From positions 1-47,638 of the forward strand of contig NZ_JAAEJV010000011.1 in assembly GCF_015356785.1 (NCBI RefSeq): DNA of 47,638 bases, read 5' to 3'. The notes under the pieces are model-generated. The model had not been told where the DNA came from and searched no databases. It saw only the letters and a program-made list of their open reading frames with translations. This document shows positions 1 to 10,000 of this stretch, one piece after another. Made by a program: the position numbers and the translations under genes. Position 1 is the first letter of the stretch; each line of letters opens with the position of its first letter. The stretch comes from Candidatus Neptunochlamydia vexilliferae (GTDB lineage: Bacteria; Chlamydiota; Chlamydiia; Chlamydiales; Simkaniaceae).

Positions 1-157
1 GGAGCTGGGCAAAAATAACTTATACATTTCTGCAACCATAACATCTTCATCTGCTTTGTTGCAACTCCTTGAAAGCTAATAAGCTTCCTGCGGATTTGCG
101 CCGCGCAGCTAAAGCGCTATGGCACCAGAAATGCATGAGTTATTTTCGCCCAGCTCC
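1..157. repeat. MITE with 32-bp terminal inverted repeats
   Basis: The two ends are inverted copies of each other. The left begins GGAGCTGGGCAAAAATAACT and the reverse complement of the right begins GGAGCTGGGCGAAAATAACT; I count 3 mismatches in 32 bp. There is no ORF inside, so it is a non-autonomous element. A 77-bp piece of the same element, inverted, lies at 41441-41517, so it is dispersed. The bases left of position 1 are outside the window, so a target duplication cannot be tested. The matching autonomous transposon is not visible here. Confidence 0.8.
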
Positions 158-317
158 TTAGCCCTAAATTTCTCAACAGAACCTAATACTAAACAATTTT
201 GTCAACCCAGGGATTAAATCTGCAGGCTTCCTATGGGATGCGTCATTCAAGAAAATCTGATTTTGCTTCGCTTGTCCCTCGTACTCCAAAAAATACTCTG
301 TACTGAGGCCTTTAGGG

Positions 318-346
318 TTGAACACTTTGGAAATATGTCATAAAAT
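318..346 (+). promoter_or_regulatory. sigma70-type promoter of the first AAA/PD-(D/E)XK gene
   Basis: TTGAAC at 318-323, a 17-bp spacer, and TAAAAT at 341-346. The -10 ends 28 bases before the ATG at 375. The paralogue at 16312 has TTGAAA-17-TAAAAT at the same relative place, which supports this as a real promoter. Confidence 0.6.
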
Positions 347-374
347 GGAAGCAACCAAAATCAAAAGTTAACAG

Positions 375-1973
375 ATGAAAAAGCTTCCCATCGGCATCCA
401 AAACATTCGTGAAATTCTTGAGGAAGATCAGGTTTATATAGATAAAACCCTCTTTGCACAAGAGCTGATAAAAGCGGGTAAATACTATTTTATATCTCGC
501 CCTAGAAGGTTTGGTAAATCTTTATTTTTAAACACATTGCAAGAAATTCTTAGTGGGAATAAGAAGTTGTTCAAAAGGTGTAAAATCTATGACAGTGATT
601 ATGATTGGCAGAAATATCCGGTTCTATATTTAGACTTCTCAAAAATAGCGAATAAAACCCCCGATCAGCTTGAAACCGCTTTGCGGGTGAGGCTCGAACT
701 TATTGCTAAGAAGCATGATATTTCCATTGTCACAGCCGACATTCAAGTCGCCTTAGATACATTGATTGTTGGCCTATCGAGCAAGTATAAAAGCAAAGTA
801 GCCGTCTTAATCGATGAGTATGACAAACCTATTATCGATCGTTTGGAAGATCTTAGCACCGCTAGAGAAAATCGGGACCTCCTAAAAGGTTTTTTTGGAA
901 CTTTAAAAGGTTTGGATTCTGAGCTTCGATTTATGTTGATCACCGGCATCAGCAAATTTTCTCGGGTGTCCCTGTTCTCTTCTCTTAACAATCTAAAAGA
1001 CATTACAATGGATCCCAGATATGCAGCAATGATGGGATACACAGAAGAAGAGTTGAAAAACGCTTTTTCCGACCACGTTCAATCGATCGTATCCGAGCGT
1101 CAAGATACATCGAGTGAGAAGGTTTTAGAAGAAGTCCGAGAGTGGTACAATGGATACAGGTTTTCGAAAAGTGAGACTTGTGTCTATAATCCCTTCTCTA
1201 CGCTCAACTTTATGGACGAAAAAGAGCCCGCTACCTATTGGTATACCACAGGAACCCCCTCATTTTTGGTAAACCAACTCAAGAAACATCCCCAATCAAT
1301 GGTTTCAATCGACGGAACAACAGCAAGGGGAGATGAGCTGATGGATATCAGCTCGTTAGAACACATCGATTTAAAAGCGTTGATGTACCAATCTGGATAT
1401 TTTACCATCAAAGGCTACAACCCTACCTCAAAGCGGTATCGGTTGGGTCTTCCCAATGAAGAGGTCAGAACGGCCTTTATGTACTCTTTGACCAAGCACT
1501 TTACAGATAATATCGACGTCAGGTCTTCAGAAAAGTTTGTAAAAGCACTAGAAAAGCATCAAGTTGACATTCTCTTTGAGCATATAAAGGTTGGGTTTTC
1601 AAGCTTTGCCTATCAAGTCTTTGCAGGAGCCAAAGAGCGCACCTACCAAGCAATGCTTTTATCGATGCTTCATGGTATGGGGTTTGATCCGCTCTCAGAA
1701 AGGGCGACAAATACCGGACGCATCGATGTGATGCTGGAGATGCCGAAAACAACCTACATCCTCGAACTCAAACTTGACGGCTGCGCCGATGCAGCCCTAG
1801 ATCAGATTCGTCAAAAGGAGTACTTTAAACCCTATACCCATAAAGGGAAAGAAATCGCGATCATAGGGGCCAACTTTTCCTCAGAAGCGCGCAATATTTC
1901 CGAATGGAAGGGAGAACTCCTGACTGAGTCTGGCGAGAAGCTTCGCGACCTCCTTCTAGAAAAAGAGGGATAA
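375..1973 (+). CDS. AAA-ATPase-like protein with C-terminal PD-(D/E)XK nuclease domain (copy 1)
   Basis: This 532-residue protein has the layout of the AAA-ATPase_like plus PDDEXK_9 (DUF1703) family. The N-terminal signature PIGIQNIREI is followed by a P-loop of the RPRRFGKS type (residues 42-49), a Walker B stretch VLIDEYDKP near 145-153 and a sensor-like ITGISKFS. The C-terminal nuclease core is visible as D451 (in GRID) and E464-x-K466 (in ILELKLD). The family is abundant in Bacteroidetes and chlamydia-like bacteria; its role is unsettled (defence or mobile-DNA related have been proposed). A close paralogue lies at 16312-17922 and a 3' fragment of a third at 47278-47491. All visible motifs are intact, so it is probably functional. 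The start follows a promoter at 318-346; the ribosome binding site is weak. Confidence 0.9.
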   Translation: MKKLPIGIQNIREILEEDQVYIDKTLFAQELIKAGKYYFISRPRRFGKSLFLNTLQEILSGNKKLFKRCKIYDSDYDWQKYPVLYLDFSKIANKTPDQLETALRVRLELIAKKHDISIVTADIQVALDTLIVGLSSKYKSKVAVLIDEYDKPIIDRLEDLSTARENRDLLKGFFGTLKGLDSELRFMLITGISKFSRVSLFSSLNNLKDITMDPRYAAMMGYTEEELKNAFSDHVQSIVSERQDTSSEKVLEEVREWYNGYRFSKSETCVYNPFSTLNFMDEKEPATYWYTTGTPSFLVNQLKKHPQSMVSIDGTTARGDELMDISSLEHIDLKALMYQSGYFTIKGYNPTSKRYRLGLPNEEVRTAFMYSLTKHFTDNIDVRSSEKFVKALEKHQVDILFEHIKVGFSSFAYQVFAGAKERTYQAMLLSMLHGMGFDPLSERATNTGRIDVMLEMPKTTYILELKLDGCADAALDQIRQKEYFKPYTHKGKEIAIIGANFSSEARNISEWKGELLTESGEKLRDLLLEKEG

Positions 1974-1992
1974 AAAACCTTTGTAGAAGAGG

Positions 1993-4644
1993 CTAAAAAA
2001 AACTAAATAATTTTTTATATTCTTTGGCATTGATTTCTCCATCTTTACACCTTATGCAAAAATCAACGACAGGATGTTTGGTTTCTAAGTTAGCATTTTT
2101 GAAAATTTCTAGAGCTTCTTCGAAGCAAATTTTAGCCTGGTCTTTTTCCTTTAAAGCATAGTGGGTGAGTCCCTTGTTAAGTAAAGTTTCTCCTATAGCG
2201 GGGTGTGAAGGCTTTAAAATTGTTTTTCGCAGCTGTAGGGCTTTCTCTAATGTGCTTAATGAGGTTTGATAATCCTTTAGGTCTCTTTGGACTTCCCCAA
2301 TATTGTTTAAGCAAAAACCAATGTGGCGGTGGTTTTTTCCAAGTGTTTTCTCCCAAATTGCTAATGCTTTTTGGTGGAATTTTAGTCCTGATGGATAGTT
2401 TTCTTGGGCAACTAAAGCCGATCCTAAACCGCTATAAGCAGTTGCAATAAAAGGGTGATCTTCTACTAGGCTAGTTTGCCATATGCCTAATGCCTTATTA
2501 TAACTATCTTTTGCTCGGACAAACTCTCCCTGAGTGATTTGGTTAGTTCCCATATTATAGTGCCCTCTTGCAATAGCTGTACTTGCATTAAGTTTTATCC
2601 ATAGGTCTAAGGCTTCTTGGTGTTTGGATTTAGCCTCATGATATTTTCCTAAAAATTCTAAGGTTGAACCAATATTACTGTAGCTCCTCGCTATGGCTAG
2701 CCCATTGTTTTTCTGGTTTTGTTTAAGTATTAACGCTTTTTTATGGTACTCTAACCCCTGCTGATAATTCCCTAGTTCTCTTAAAGTGAATCCAATGGAA
2801 TCATAACAGCTTGCAATTTCAGTTTGTTTATCCTTTGGTTCTAAAGTTGAGAGGTGTCTTTTATAGTACTTTAAGGCCTCTTGGTGTTGATCCGCAATCC
2901 CATATCCCCTAGCTACATTATAAAGCATGTTCTCTGGACCACTTTTGACAGAAAAATCTGTTCCAATTTCCCCCAAAATCAAATTGATAGTGGGAAGTAG
3001 CTGACGAACATTTCTAGTACTTAAGTAGGACAAAAGCAAGTGATTTAAAAGCAAGACAAACCTTTTTTTTGGAAAAGGGGAGCTACTTTTAAAGAGCTCT
3101 TTATATCGCCTAATAGTTTTTTTCATATGTGCTAAGAAGTAATCTTCATTAATGATTTCTTTATTTGATTTCTTAGAGACGATCAGGTAAAACGTTTCCA
3201 GTGCTTGGAGGATGAGTTTTTGGGAAATCTGTTTTGCAAGATTGAAATAAATAGATTCCTGTACCAGCATGTGCATTTTGCATTCACCTTCTGTTGTATC
3301 AATGAGGGAGTAATCTTCAAGATAGCCAATCCCGCGCTGAAATGCCAAGCCGCTATTGCTGACATGAGATTGAAACCATTTTTCAAGAAATAATAGTGGG
3401 ATGGGAACGTGTTCAAGACAGGATAAGAAGTCAGCAACCTGGACCGACTCTTTAGACTGTTTAGAAACAGCCTTTAGGCTAATGCTCCAGGTTGTTAAAA
3501 CTGTTTTTGTGTTAGCAGGAAGTCGTAGATTCTTTGGTGTATAAAGATTTAGCCCTTCTTTATTGAAGAGCTCTATGTAAGCCTTAGAGTTCGAGACCCA
3601 CCTCTTGTTTTTAATGATATAAGTTGCTGCGTGATTTAAAGCTAACGGAAGGTGTCCTAACTTTTCGGCTAAAAGGGTAGCTTGTGCTTCATCTTTTTCA
3701 CCGATTTTTAATTTGAGATATTGAATAGCTTCACTTTGTAGAAAGGGGGCAAGAGGAATAGACTCAAATCCATATTCAGCATCGAGGTTTGAAAGGCGAG
3801 AGGTGACTAAGATACACTGCTTTCGAACAGGGAGAAGAGAGTTAATAAGATCTATGCGCTTCATAGAATCGGTGCCATCAAAAATCAGAAGAAAGGGCTT
3901 TTCAGACTCTCTTAATCGAGATTCTAATAAGCGAATTCGAGAGTCAGGAGCGCCATGCTTTAGTCCGAAGTATTCAGCAAGATGAAGAAGGCCCTTCATA
4001 ATCAAGTCAGGATCTGCTCCATCTATAAAATGAATGAATTGATAGGTGCCTTGATACAGATGTGCATATTTTAAGGCGATTGCGGTTTTTCCCAATCCAC
4101 CAAGTCCCGAAAGCATAACTTTTGAATGAGATTGGCAAGTGAGATGGAGCTGCTTTAAAATGGCTTCCCTTCCTGTGAAATTTTTTAAAGGGCCTGGAAG
4201 GTGAACAACTTTAGATTTTGGAAAACTATATGCAGAACTATACTTTCCTTGCGGAAATTGGTTAATTGATAGTGGTCCGATATTTTGAAAAACAATCTGG
4301 GCACCATCTAGGTTGATAGGACCAAGTTTAGTGGTATTTCCTGGCAATACAAAGTCTCTAAATGTTGCAGTTCCTATGGATATATCGGTTGGGTTCAACA
4401 AAATCTTGTTTTCTTTAATGAACTCACCGATTTTTTTTTGCGTAGAGCTAGGAAGAGCGTTGTAGGCCCACCTTTTATTAGAGGATCCTTCTAAGGGTAG
4501 GCTATTAGAGGTTAAATTTTGGTGACGAAGTCCGGCAACAATTTTCCCGCCTTGGTTACGAAATTCAAGGGTATATCCATTGGGAAGGGGATTGCTGGCT
4601 AGTTGAGAGATACTAGAAGAGCTGCTAGAGGCTGTTGGTTGCAT
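1993..4644 (-). CDS. STAND NTPase: shared N-terminal domain, NB-ARC, TPR repeats
   Basis: 883 residues. Residues ~23-127 form a domain also present at the N-terminus of the NACHT protein at 7015 (common pattern: LEF, LTS, RW-Y, NPT, IGTA, a late GA). An NB-ARC ATPase follows, with Walker A GLGGLGKT at 180-187 and Walker B FLLIFDGTD at 251-259, then a helical region. From ~560 to 870 there are TPR units of the kinesin-light-chain style (repeats such as AxxYxxLGxxLxxxGxY). This order, small N-terminal module, NTPase switch, repeat sensor, is that of NLR-like STAND proteins used in bacterial defence and signalling. What it senses and what the N-terminal module does are unknown. The start has AGGA 7 bases upstream. 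The gene runs codirectionally 72 bp behind the 4717-6693 gene; a GC-rich hairpin lies in that gap. Confidence 0.85.
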   Translation of the reverse strand: MQPTASSSSSSISQLASNPLPNGYTLEFRNQGGKIVAGLRHQNLTSNSLPLEGSSNKRWAYNALPSSTQKKIGEFIKENKILLNPTDISIGTATFRDFVLPGNTTKLGPINLDGAQIVFQNIGPLSINQFPQGKYSSAYSFPKSKVVHLPGPLKNFTGREAILKQLHLTCQSHSKVMLSGLGGLGKTAIALKYAHLYQGTYQFIHFIDGADPDLIMKGLLHLAEYFGLKHGAPDSRIRLLESRLRESEKPFLLIFDGTDSMKRIDLINSLLPVRKQCILVTSRLSNLDAEYGFESIPLAPFLQSEAIQYLKLKIGEKDEAQATLLAEKLGHLPLALNHAATYIIKNKRWVSNSKAYIELFNKEGLNLYTPKNLRLPANTKTVLTTWSISLKAVSKQSKESVQVADFLSCLEHVPIPLLFLEKWFQSHVSNSGLAFQRGIGYLEDYSLIDTTEGECKMHMLVQESIYFNLAKQISQKLILQALETFYLIVSKKSNKEIINEDYFLAHMKKTIRRYKELFKSSSPFPKKRFVLLLNHLLLSYLSTRNVRQLLPTINLILGEIGTDFSVKSGPENMLYNVARGYGIADQHQEALKYYKRHLSTLEPKDKQTEIASCYDSIGFTLRELGNYQQGLEYHKKALILKQNQKNNGLAIARSYSNIGSTLEFLGKYHEAKSKHQEALDLWIKLNASTAIARGHYNMGTNQITQGEFVRAKDSYNKALGIWQTSLVEDHPFIATAYSGLGSALVAQENYPSGLKFHQKALAIWEKTLGKNHRHIGFCLNNIGEVQRDLKDYQTSLSTLEKALQLRKTILKPSHPAIGETLLNKGLTHYALKEKDQAKICFEEALEIFKNANLETKHPVVDFCIRCKDGEINAKEYKKLFSFF

Positions 4645-4716
4645 TATGTTATTCCTATGCGACTTATTTAAAGCCCCCCTGCTAAAAGATGCGGGGAGCT
4701 CAGAAATGCTGGCTAG

Positions 4717-6693
4717 CTAACCAATTTCAACAGGTCCTGTTGACCTTATTTCATCAATGTCTATGTTGGTTTTTTCTCCAACAATAACAACTTGTGATCT
4801 GTCCTCTTGATCCATCTTATCCAATAAATAACCAGCCGCCTTTGAATAGTTTTCAATTTCATCTTTTGTGAATGATTTCCGATCTTTAAACTTAATATTT
4901 GAGCCGGTTACTAATTTATGTCTTATATTTTTAATGTGACCAACAGTAAGCTCTAGAGTAAGAGTCTCATTATTCACAGCAGCTTCTTTTAGCTTATTTA
5001 AGGCTGCAGAAAGTAGCAATGGATTCCCCTGAAGCAATGGGAGACAGGGGTACTTAGATGTTCTTAAGAGGGTGGCATCTTTGAGGTTAGCTTTTCTTTC
5101 GTAAAGCTGCTTGATGAGGTCTTTTGCAGCGGGAATACATTCTTTACTAGAACTTTTAGTGTCAATGATGTTTTGCAGGGTTGTTAAAATAAATATCCGA
5201 ACATCCTTTGCCTGTTTCTTTTGATTAAAGATTGCACCCAAGATTTTAATTGCTTTAAGGCGAACATCAAGGCTATGGTGATCCATCGCAACATCTGATA
5301 ATTGACCGGCAAACCCAAAAGCAAACTCTTTACCCTCTTCTAGGTTGACGGTTTCTTGACCTACAATTTTTTGTGAGCTTTTGGTAATCCATTCATTAAA
5401 ATGATTACGGATCTTTTTGTAGTCCTCTTTTACTAAATTATATACAATATCTAGTGTGTCTGCAGAGACTTTAGGATCAATGAGTTTTTCTTCGGTAACC
5501 TCTAACATATCAGCCCAAGGCCTAGGGATATCTTTGATCCCAAATGCTTTCTTCCCATGTTTATAGGCTGCTTTAAGATCATCAATCATCGCATCATCTG
5601 GAAGCTCTCCTTGCTGGTATAGCTTAACTCCCGCTTTTACTGGCCCACCTAAAAATTTTCTAATCGCATAAAGCCCGTGACCGACCTTTCTTGCAGTCGT
5701 CACTGCTTTATGCTCGCTGGAATCGATTCGAACGAGGTTTTGTAGGGGCCAAAGTGCTTCAAACTGCAATAAATAGTTACGATCCTTTGACAAAGAAGTG
5801 ATTCTTTTATCGTACTCCTCTTTGTTATAGAACGTTTTAAGCCTTTTATAAAAGTCATCTTTTGTATCCTTACTAATGACTTTAAGGTCTGACCTTAACA
5901 TTGCGCGAGATACAGAGACTAATGCAGATAGGATTGGTTCAAGAGCCGAGTTTACGTGCTTTCCTGTATCTAGAAATGTACCGAGTTGAAGGCTGAGTTT
6001 ATCGAAGATTTTAAGTAAGCGGTAGGGGTTTTTAGCTAAGAATTCTTTGGGTAAGTGATCTAGATAGTATTTAAGCCCGTAGCCATAATGCTCGTTAATG
6101 AAATTGCTCGACTCAAACTGCGACATCATGACATCTAATCCTGCCTTTCTTATACGATCGTCTTTGCAAGTCGCAAATAGTGTGACTGTTTTGATCTCTT
6201 CAACCCTTGGAGCAGGCCTTTCTGTTAAAAACGTTGTAAGCATTAGATTAAACAGGGGAAACAAGAGCTCTTTGTCTTTATCGCTAGCTTTATTGTATAA
6301 CTCGATAAATTCTTGATCTGTATTAAATTGGTGGTTTTTTAATAGCTTTAAAACATTGTTATCGACCTTGATCCCATAATTCTCGCGTGCTTTATCTGCA
6401 TCGGTTTTGGATAAAAGCTTAAGGTTGTTACCTTCTCTTAAAAGGTATGGCATCTTTTTGATATCTTTTCCAAAAGTCTCCAAATTTCCATCATAAATCC
6501 GCTTCTTAGTTTCCACAGTTTTTTTTATAGCAGTTTTGGCAGCCTGAGTTGTTTTTTCATCTACCTTGGTTAGCTCATAGAGTCTAATTTTTCTACCCTG
6601 GCTATCTTTAGTTTGAATTTCGAGATGTTTGGAAAATCCTCCAGTGGTTAGGATCGAAGGGCGTGGGCTTGTTAAGTCACTTGTTGCAGACAT
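4717..6693 (-). CDS. Large alpha-helical protein of unknown function
   Basis: 658 residues with no domain I recognise. The sequence is rich in Lys, Leu, Asp and Glu, without a signal peptide or membrane segment, and looks all-helical. The stretch ~490-560 resembles HEAT/armadillo-type helix pairs, but the spacing is not regular enough to claim repeats. It starts with a Ser/Thr-rich tail (MSATSDLTSPRPS) like the low-complexity starts of the two STAND proteins on either side. It is transcribed with the NB-ARC gene (72 bp upstream of it) and divergently from the NACHT gene across a 321-bp gap. Reverse-strand AGGAGA precedes the ATG by ~7 bases. A cytosolic partner or secreted effector is possible, but there is no direct evidence. 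Confidence 0.75.
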   Translation of the reverse strand: MSATSDLTSPRPSILTTGGFSKHLEIQTKDSQGRKIRLYELTKVDEKTTQAAKTAIKKTVETKKRIYDGNLETFGKDIKKMPYLLREGNNLKLLSKTDADKARENYGIKVDNNVLKLLKNHQFNTDQEFIELYNKASDKDKELLFPLFNLMLTTFLTERPAPRVEEIKTVTLFATCKDDRIRKAGLDVMMSQFESSNFINEHYGYGLKYYLDHLPKEFLAKNPYRLLKIFDKLSLQLGTFLDTGKHVNSALEPILSALVSVSRAMLRSDLKVISKDTKDDFYKRLKTFYNKEEYDKRITSLSKDRNYLLQFEALWPLQNLVRIDSSEHKAVTTARKVGHGLYAIRKFLGGPVKAGVKLYQQGELPDDAMIDDLKAAYKHGKKAFGIKDIPRPWADMLEVTEEKLIDPKVSADTLDIVYNLVKEDYKKIRNHFNEWITKSSQKIVGQETVNLEEGKEFAFGFAGQLSDVAMDHHSLDVRLKAIKILGAIFNQKKQAKDVRIFILTTLQNIIDTKSSSKECIPAAKDLIKQLYERKANLKDATLLRTSKYPCLPLLQGNPLLLSAALNKLKEAAVNNETLTLELTVGHIKNIRHKLVTGSNIKFKDRKSFTKDEIENYSKAAGYLLDKMDQEDRSQVVIVGEKTNIDIDEIRSTGPVEIG

Positions 6694-6799
6694 TTATCTT
6701 CTCCTTTTCAAGGTTTTAAAGTAAATTAAGCCTATTCTTTATGAGAGAAAATTTATTGTAAAGAATTATTTAAGCGCATGATTTTCGGTAGTAAATTTT

Positions 6800-6875
6800 G
6801 CACAGGCCTAAAATTTCCTATCCCTGTGGCAAGCCACAGAGTATTTCGGAAATTTTCCCTTCGGGACGGCTGTGC
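6800..6875. other. Long imperfect palindrome in the divergent intergenic region
   Basis: Nested arms: GCACAG (6800-6805) with CTGTGC (6870-6875); AAAATTTCC (6810-6818) with GGAAATTTT (6848-6856); CTGTGGC (6824-6830) with GCCACAG (6833-6839) around a 2-base loop. It lies between the divergent genes starting at 6693 and 7015. There is no T-run, so it is not a standard terminator. It could be a cruciform, a protein-binding operator or a small inserted palindromic repeat. Nothing else is recognisable in this 321-bp gap apart from the promoter at 6940. Confidence 0.55.
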
Positions 6876-6939
6876 CTTTGATACACCTTGTGCAAAGCAC
6901 CCTCTCTTGGCAAGCTACGGGGAAAAGTGCAAGTTTTTT

Positions 6940-6968
6940 TTGACTTTGAAAGAAAAAACTTCTATCGT
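6940..6968 (+). promoter_or_regulatory. Candidate promoter of the NACHT/HEAT gene
   Basis: TTGACT at 6940-6945, a 17-bp spacer and TATCGT at 6963-6968. This predicts a leader of about 40 bases to the ATG at 7015, which has a good AGGAGA Shine-Dalgarno. The -10 box is only a 4/6 match. Confidence 0.4.
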
Positions 6969-7014
6969 TGGAGGCGGTAACCCGAGAAACACCCTTTAAT
7001 TTAGGAGAAAGAAG

Positions 7015-10000
7015 ATGGCTTCTAGCAGCTCTTTAATAGGAAAAAAAACCTTTTCCAATGACTATGTCCTTGAGTTTCATAAGAAGGATGGGAACGTTTT
7101 TGCTCGAATCTGCCAAGGGAGCTTAACCTCTGAAAACCTCCTCCTAAAAGGGCTTCCCCATCAAAGGTGGTCTTATGAGACCCTAACAGGCCCGAATAAA
7201 GAAAAAGTTAACGATTTTCTTAAAAAGCACTCCGTATTTTCCAAGCAAACAGCCACACAAAAGACCATCATCAATCCAACCAAATTCACTATCGGAACTG
7301 CAAGCGTAGGGGGAGATATGAAGTTTGCAGGTCAGGCTAACCATGTGTATTCTTCAATAGAAAAGGTTGAAAAATCGACCATCGACCTAAGGGGAGCGCA
7401 TGTTAGCATTCTTGGATCACCCTCAATTAAGTCCAATCAAAAAGGAGCTCCCAAAACACTTCACGGTCTTTCTAAACACCTCAAAACCTTTTATACAGAC
7501 CAAATGACTGAAGTTTACAAGGTCCGGGCCAAAGGGGCTTGGCAAATCTCTCTGCCCATTGAGGATGTATACACAAATCTTGCGATTATCGGAGAAGAAG
7601 AGAAAAAAGAAAAAGAGGATCCCCAAAAGACCTTTCAGGATAGGAGAATCCCTACTCATGAAAGTCTCTTTAAGCCAAAAAAGCCCATTGCTGCTGAAGA
7701 GATTTTTAACCACGAAAAGCTTAAAAATGCCTTTCAAAAAAGGGTGGTTGTGTTTGGAGCAGCAGGTGTAGGAAAAACGACCTTTTGCCAAAGGGTTGCA
7801 ACAAAAGGGGCTGACTTCTGGCCTGAGTTCGATGTGGTTTTCCTCGTGAAGCTTCGGAACCTGGATACCACAAATTATATGCCCAGAGGATACACTTCCT
7901 ATGATATCCTGGCCAAGGAGTGTGACATAACCCTAAAAGACTACAAACACCTCTTAGAGGACCCAAACTTTAGAGATAAGGCCCTTTTGATTCTCGATGG
8001 ATATGATGAACTTACCAAGGAAGTACAAAATGGACACCTTAAAGAGGCCTTTGAAGGACTTCATCAAAAACCATGGAAACAAGACCCTCTTTTTCCCCAT
8101 ATCATGGTCACCTCTCGGCCAGGACCAGTACATATCGATTACACAAATGAACTGGAGATCGTTGGCTTTGACGAAAAAAATGTTCAAACCTACATCGAAA
8201 AATTTTATGGACTTTTAGCTGAAAATAAAGAGATTAGCAATGCTGAAGCTAAGAAGAAAATGAAAGGACTTAAGCAAGAGCTTCAAAAACGCCCCTTAAT
8301 CTACAGCATTTCCCAAATTCCCATTAACCTTGCATTGATGTGCTCCCTATTCAAAGAAGATGAGTCCATCTTCAAGTCAGATAAAACCCTTTCTGTCACC
8401 ACCTTCTATAACGAAGCCATTAAATGGTTTTATAAGCGTTATCAGCTCCGCTCTGGAGGTTCAGCTTCAAATATTCAGCAGCAAGAGAGCCCTCGACTCA
8501 CAAATAAAAAAGTCAATGCGATTGCAAAAGCTCTTGAAGAGATTGCCTGGCAAGCAATGGAAAAAAACACACTCTACCCCTCTAAAAGGGTGATCGAAAA
8601 AGTTCTAAAATCTTTCAAGCTCAACCACAATGATTTAACAAGTTTAGGCTTGTTTGCTGTTGAAGGAGGGAAAGGGCAGTTTATCCACCTTACCTTTCAA
8701 GAGTTTTTTGCAGCCACTTACCTAGCTAACCTTTATATAAATAACCCATCACAAGCAACCAATTATTTCAAAGCAATCAAGTTTGACCCCCGGTACACCC
8801 TCACCCTATGGATGGCTGCAGGATATCTCTCCCGACAGGAAGAAGAAAAAGCTCTGAGAGCTTTTTTCAATGACCTATTCGGGGCCCCCGAAGATCTAGC
8901 AAGAGGATACGGGCTGATCCTTAAAGCGCGCTGCTTTGAGGAATGCAAGTGTCCCAAAGAAATCCCTCAGCACAAAGCATTTATCGATGAAGCTGTTGAA
9001 TCTATCAAAGCAGCTCCTATTCAAGAAATGAACTTTCAGCTTTTAAACCGAAATGTGCGGCTTTTGCGCCATCCCTCTATTATAAAAGCACTTCTGGAAA
9101 ACATGACAAAAAAAGAAACACAACTAGAAGCTATATCTTTAATAGGCCGTCTTGGACAAGAGAGATTGCTCCTCCCAAATGAGGTGCTGCTGACATTAAG
9201 TGAACTTGTTCTTAGTAGTGATGTTCGAAGTCATGCTATTGGATCTCTTTCACAGATAGTAAAAGGGGGAGGAGCCCTTCCAAAAAAGGGGATAAAGGGA
9301 CTCCTTAAAGTTCTTAAAGACTCTCCAGTAGATGGGTCCGTTCAAAGAGGTGTTGCTGAAGTGCTTGTAGAGTATCTAAAGTTAGGAGGAGATGGGGTAA
9401 AAGAGGTTGTGGAAGGGCTCCTTAAAGTTCTTAAAGACCCTTCGGTAGATAGGTTCGTTCGAAGCACTGTTGCTTACGTTATTGCACAGTATCTAAAAGG
9501 TGGAGGAGAAAAAGTAAAAGAGGTTGTGGAAGAGCTTCTTAAAATTCTTAAAGAATCTTCAGTAGATAGGTACGCTCAAAGTTATGCTGTTTCCGTGCTT
9601 GGATGGTATCTAAAGGTAGGAGGAGAAAAAGTAAAAGAGATTGTGGATGCACTCCTTAAATTTCTTAAAGACTCTTCAGTAGATAGGTACGCTCGAGATT
9701 ATGCTGTTGAAGCGCTTGTAGAGTATCTAAAAGGAGGAGGAGAAAAATTAAAAGAGATTGCGGATGCATTCCTTAAAGTTTTTAAAGACTCTTCAGTAGA
9801 TGGGCATATTCGAGGCCTTGCTGCTAAAGCTCTTGTAGAGTATCTAAAGGTAGGAGGAGAAAAAGTAAAAGAGGTTGTGGATGCGCTTCTTAAATTTCTT
9901 AAAGACTCTTCAGTAGATGGGCATGTTCGAGTCGCTGCTGCTTATGATCTTGGAGAGTATCTAAAAGGAGGAGGAGAAAAAGTAAAAGAGGTTGTGGAAG

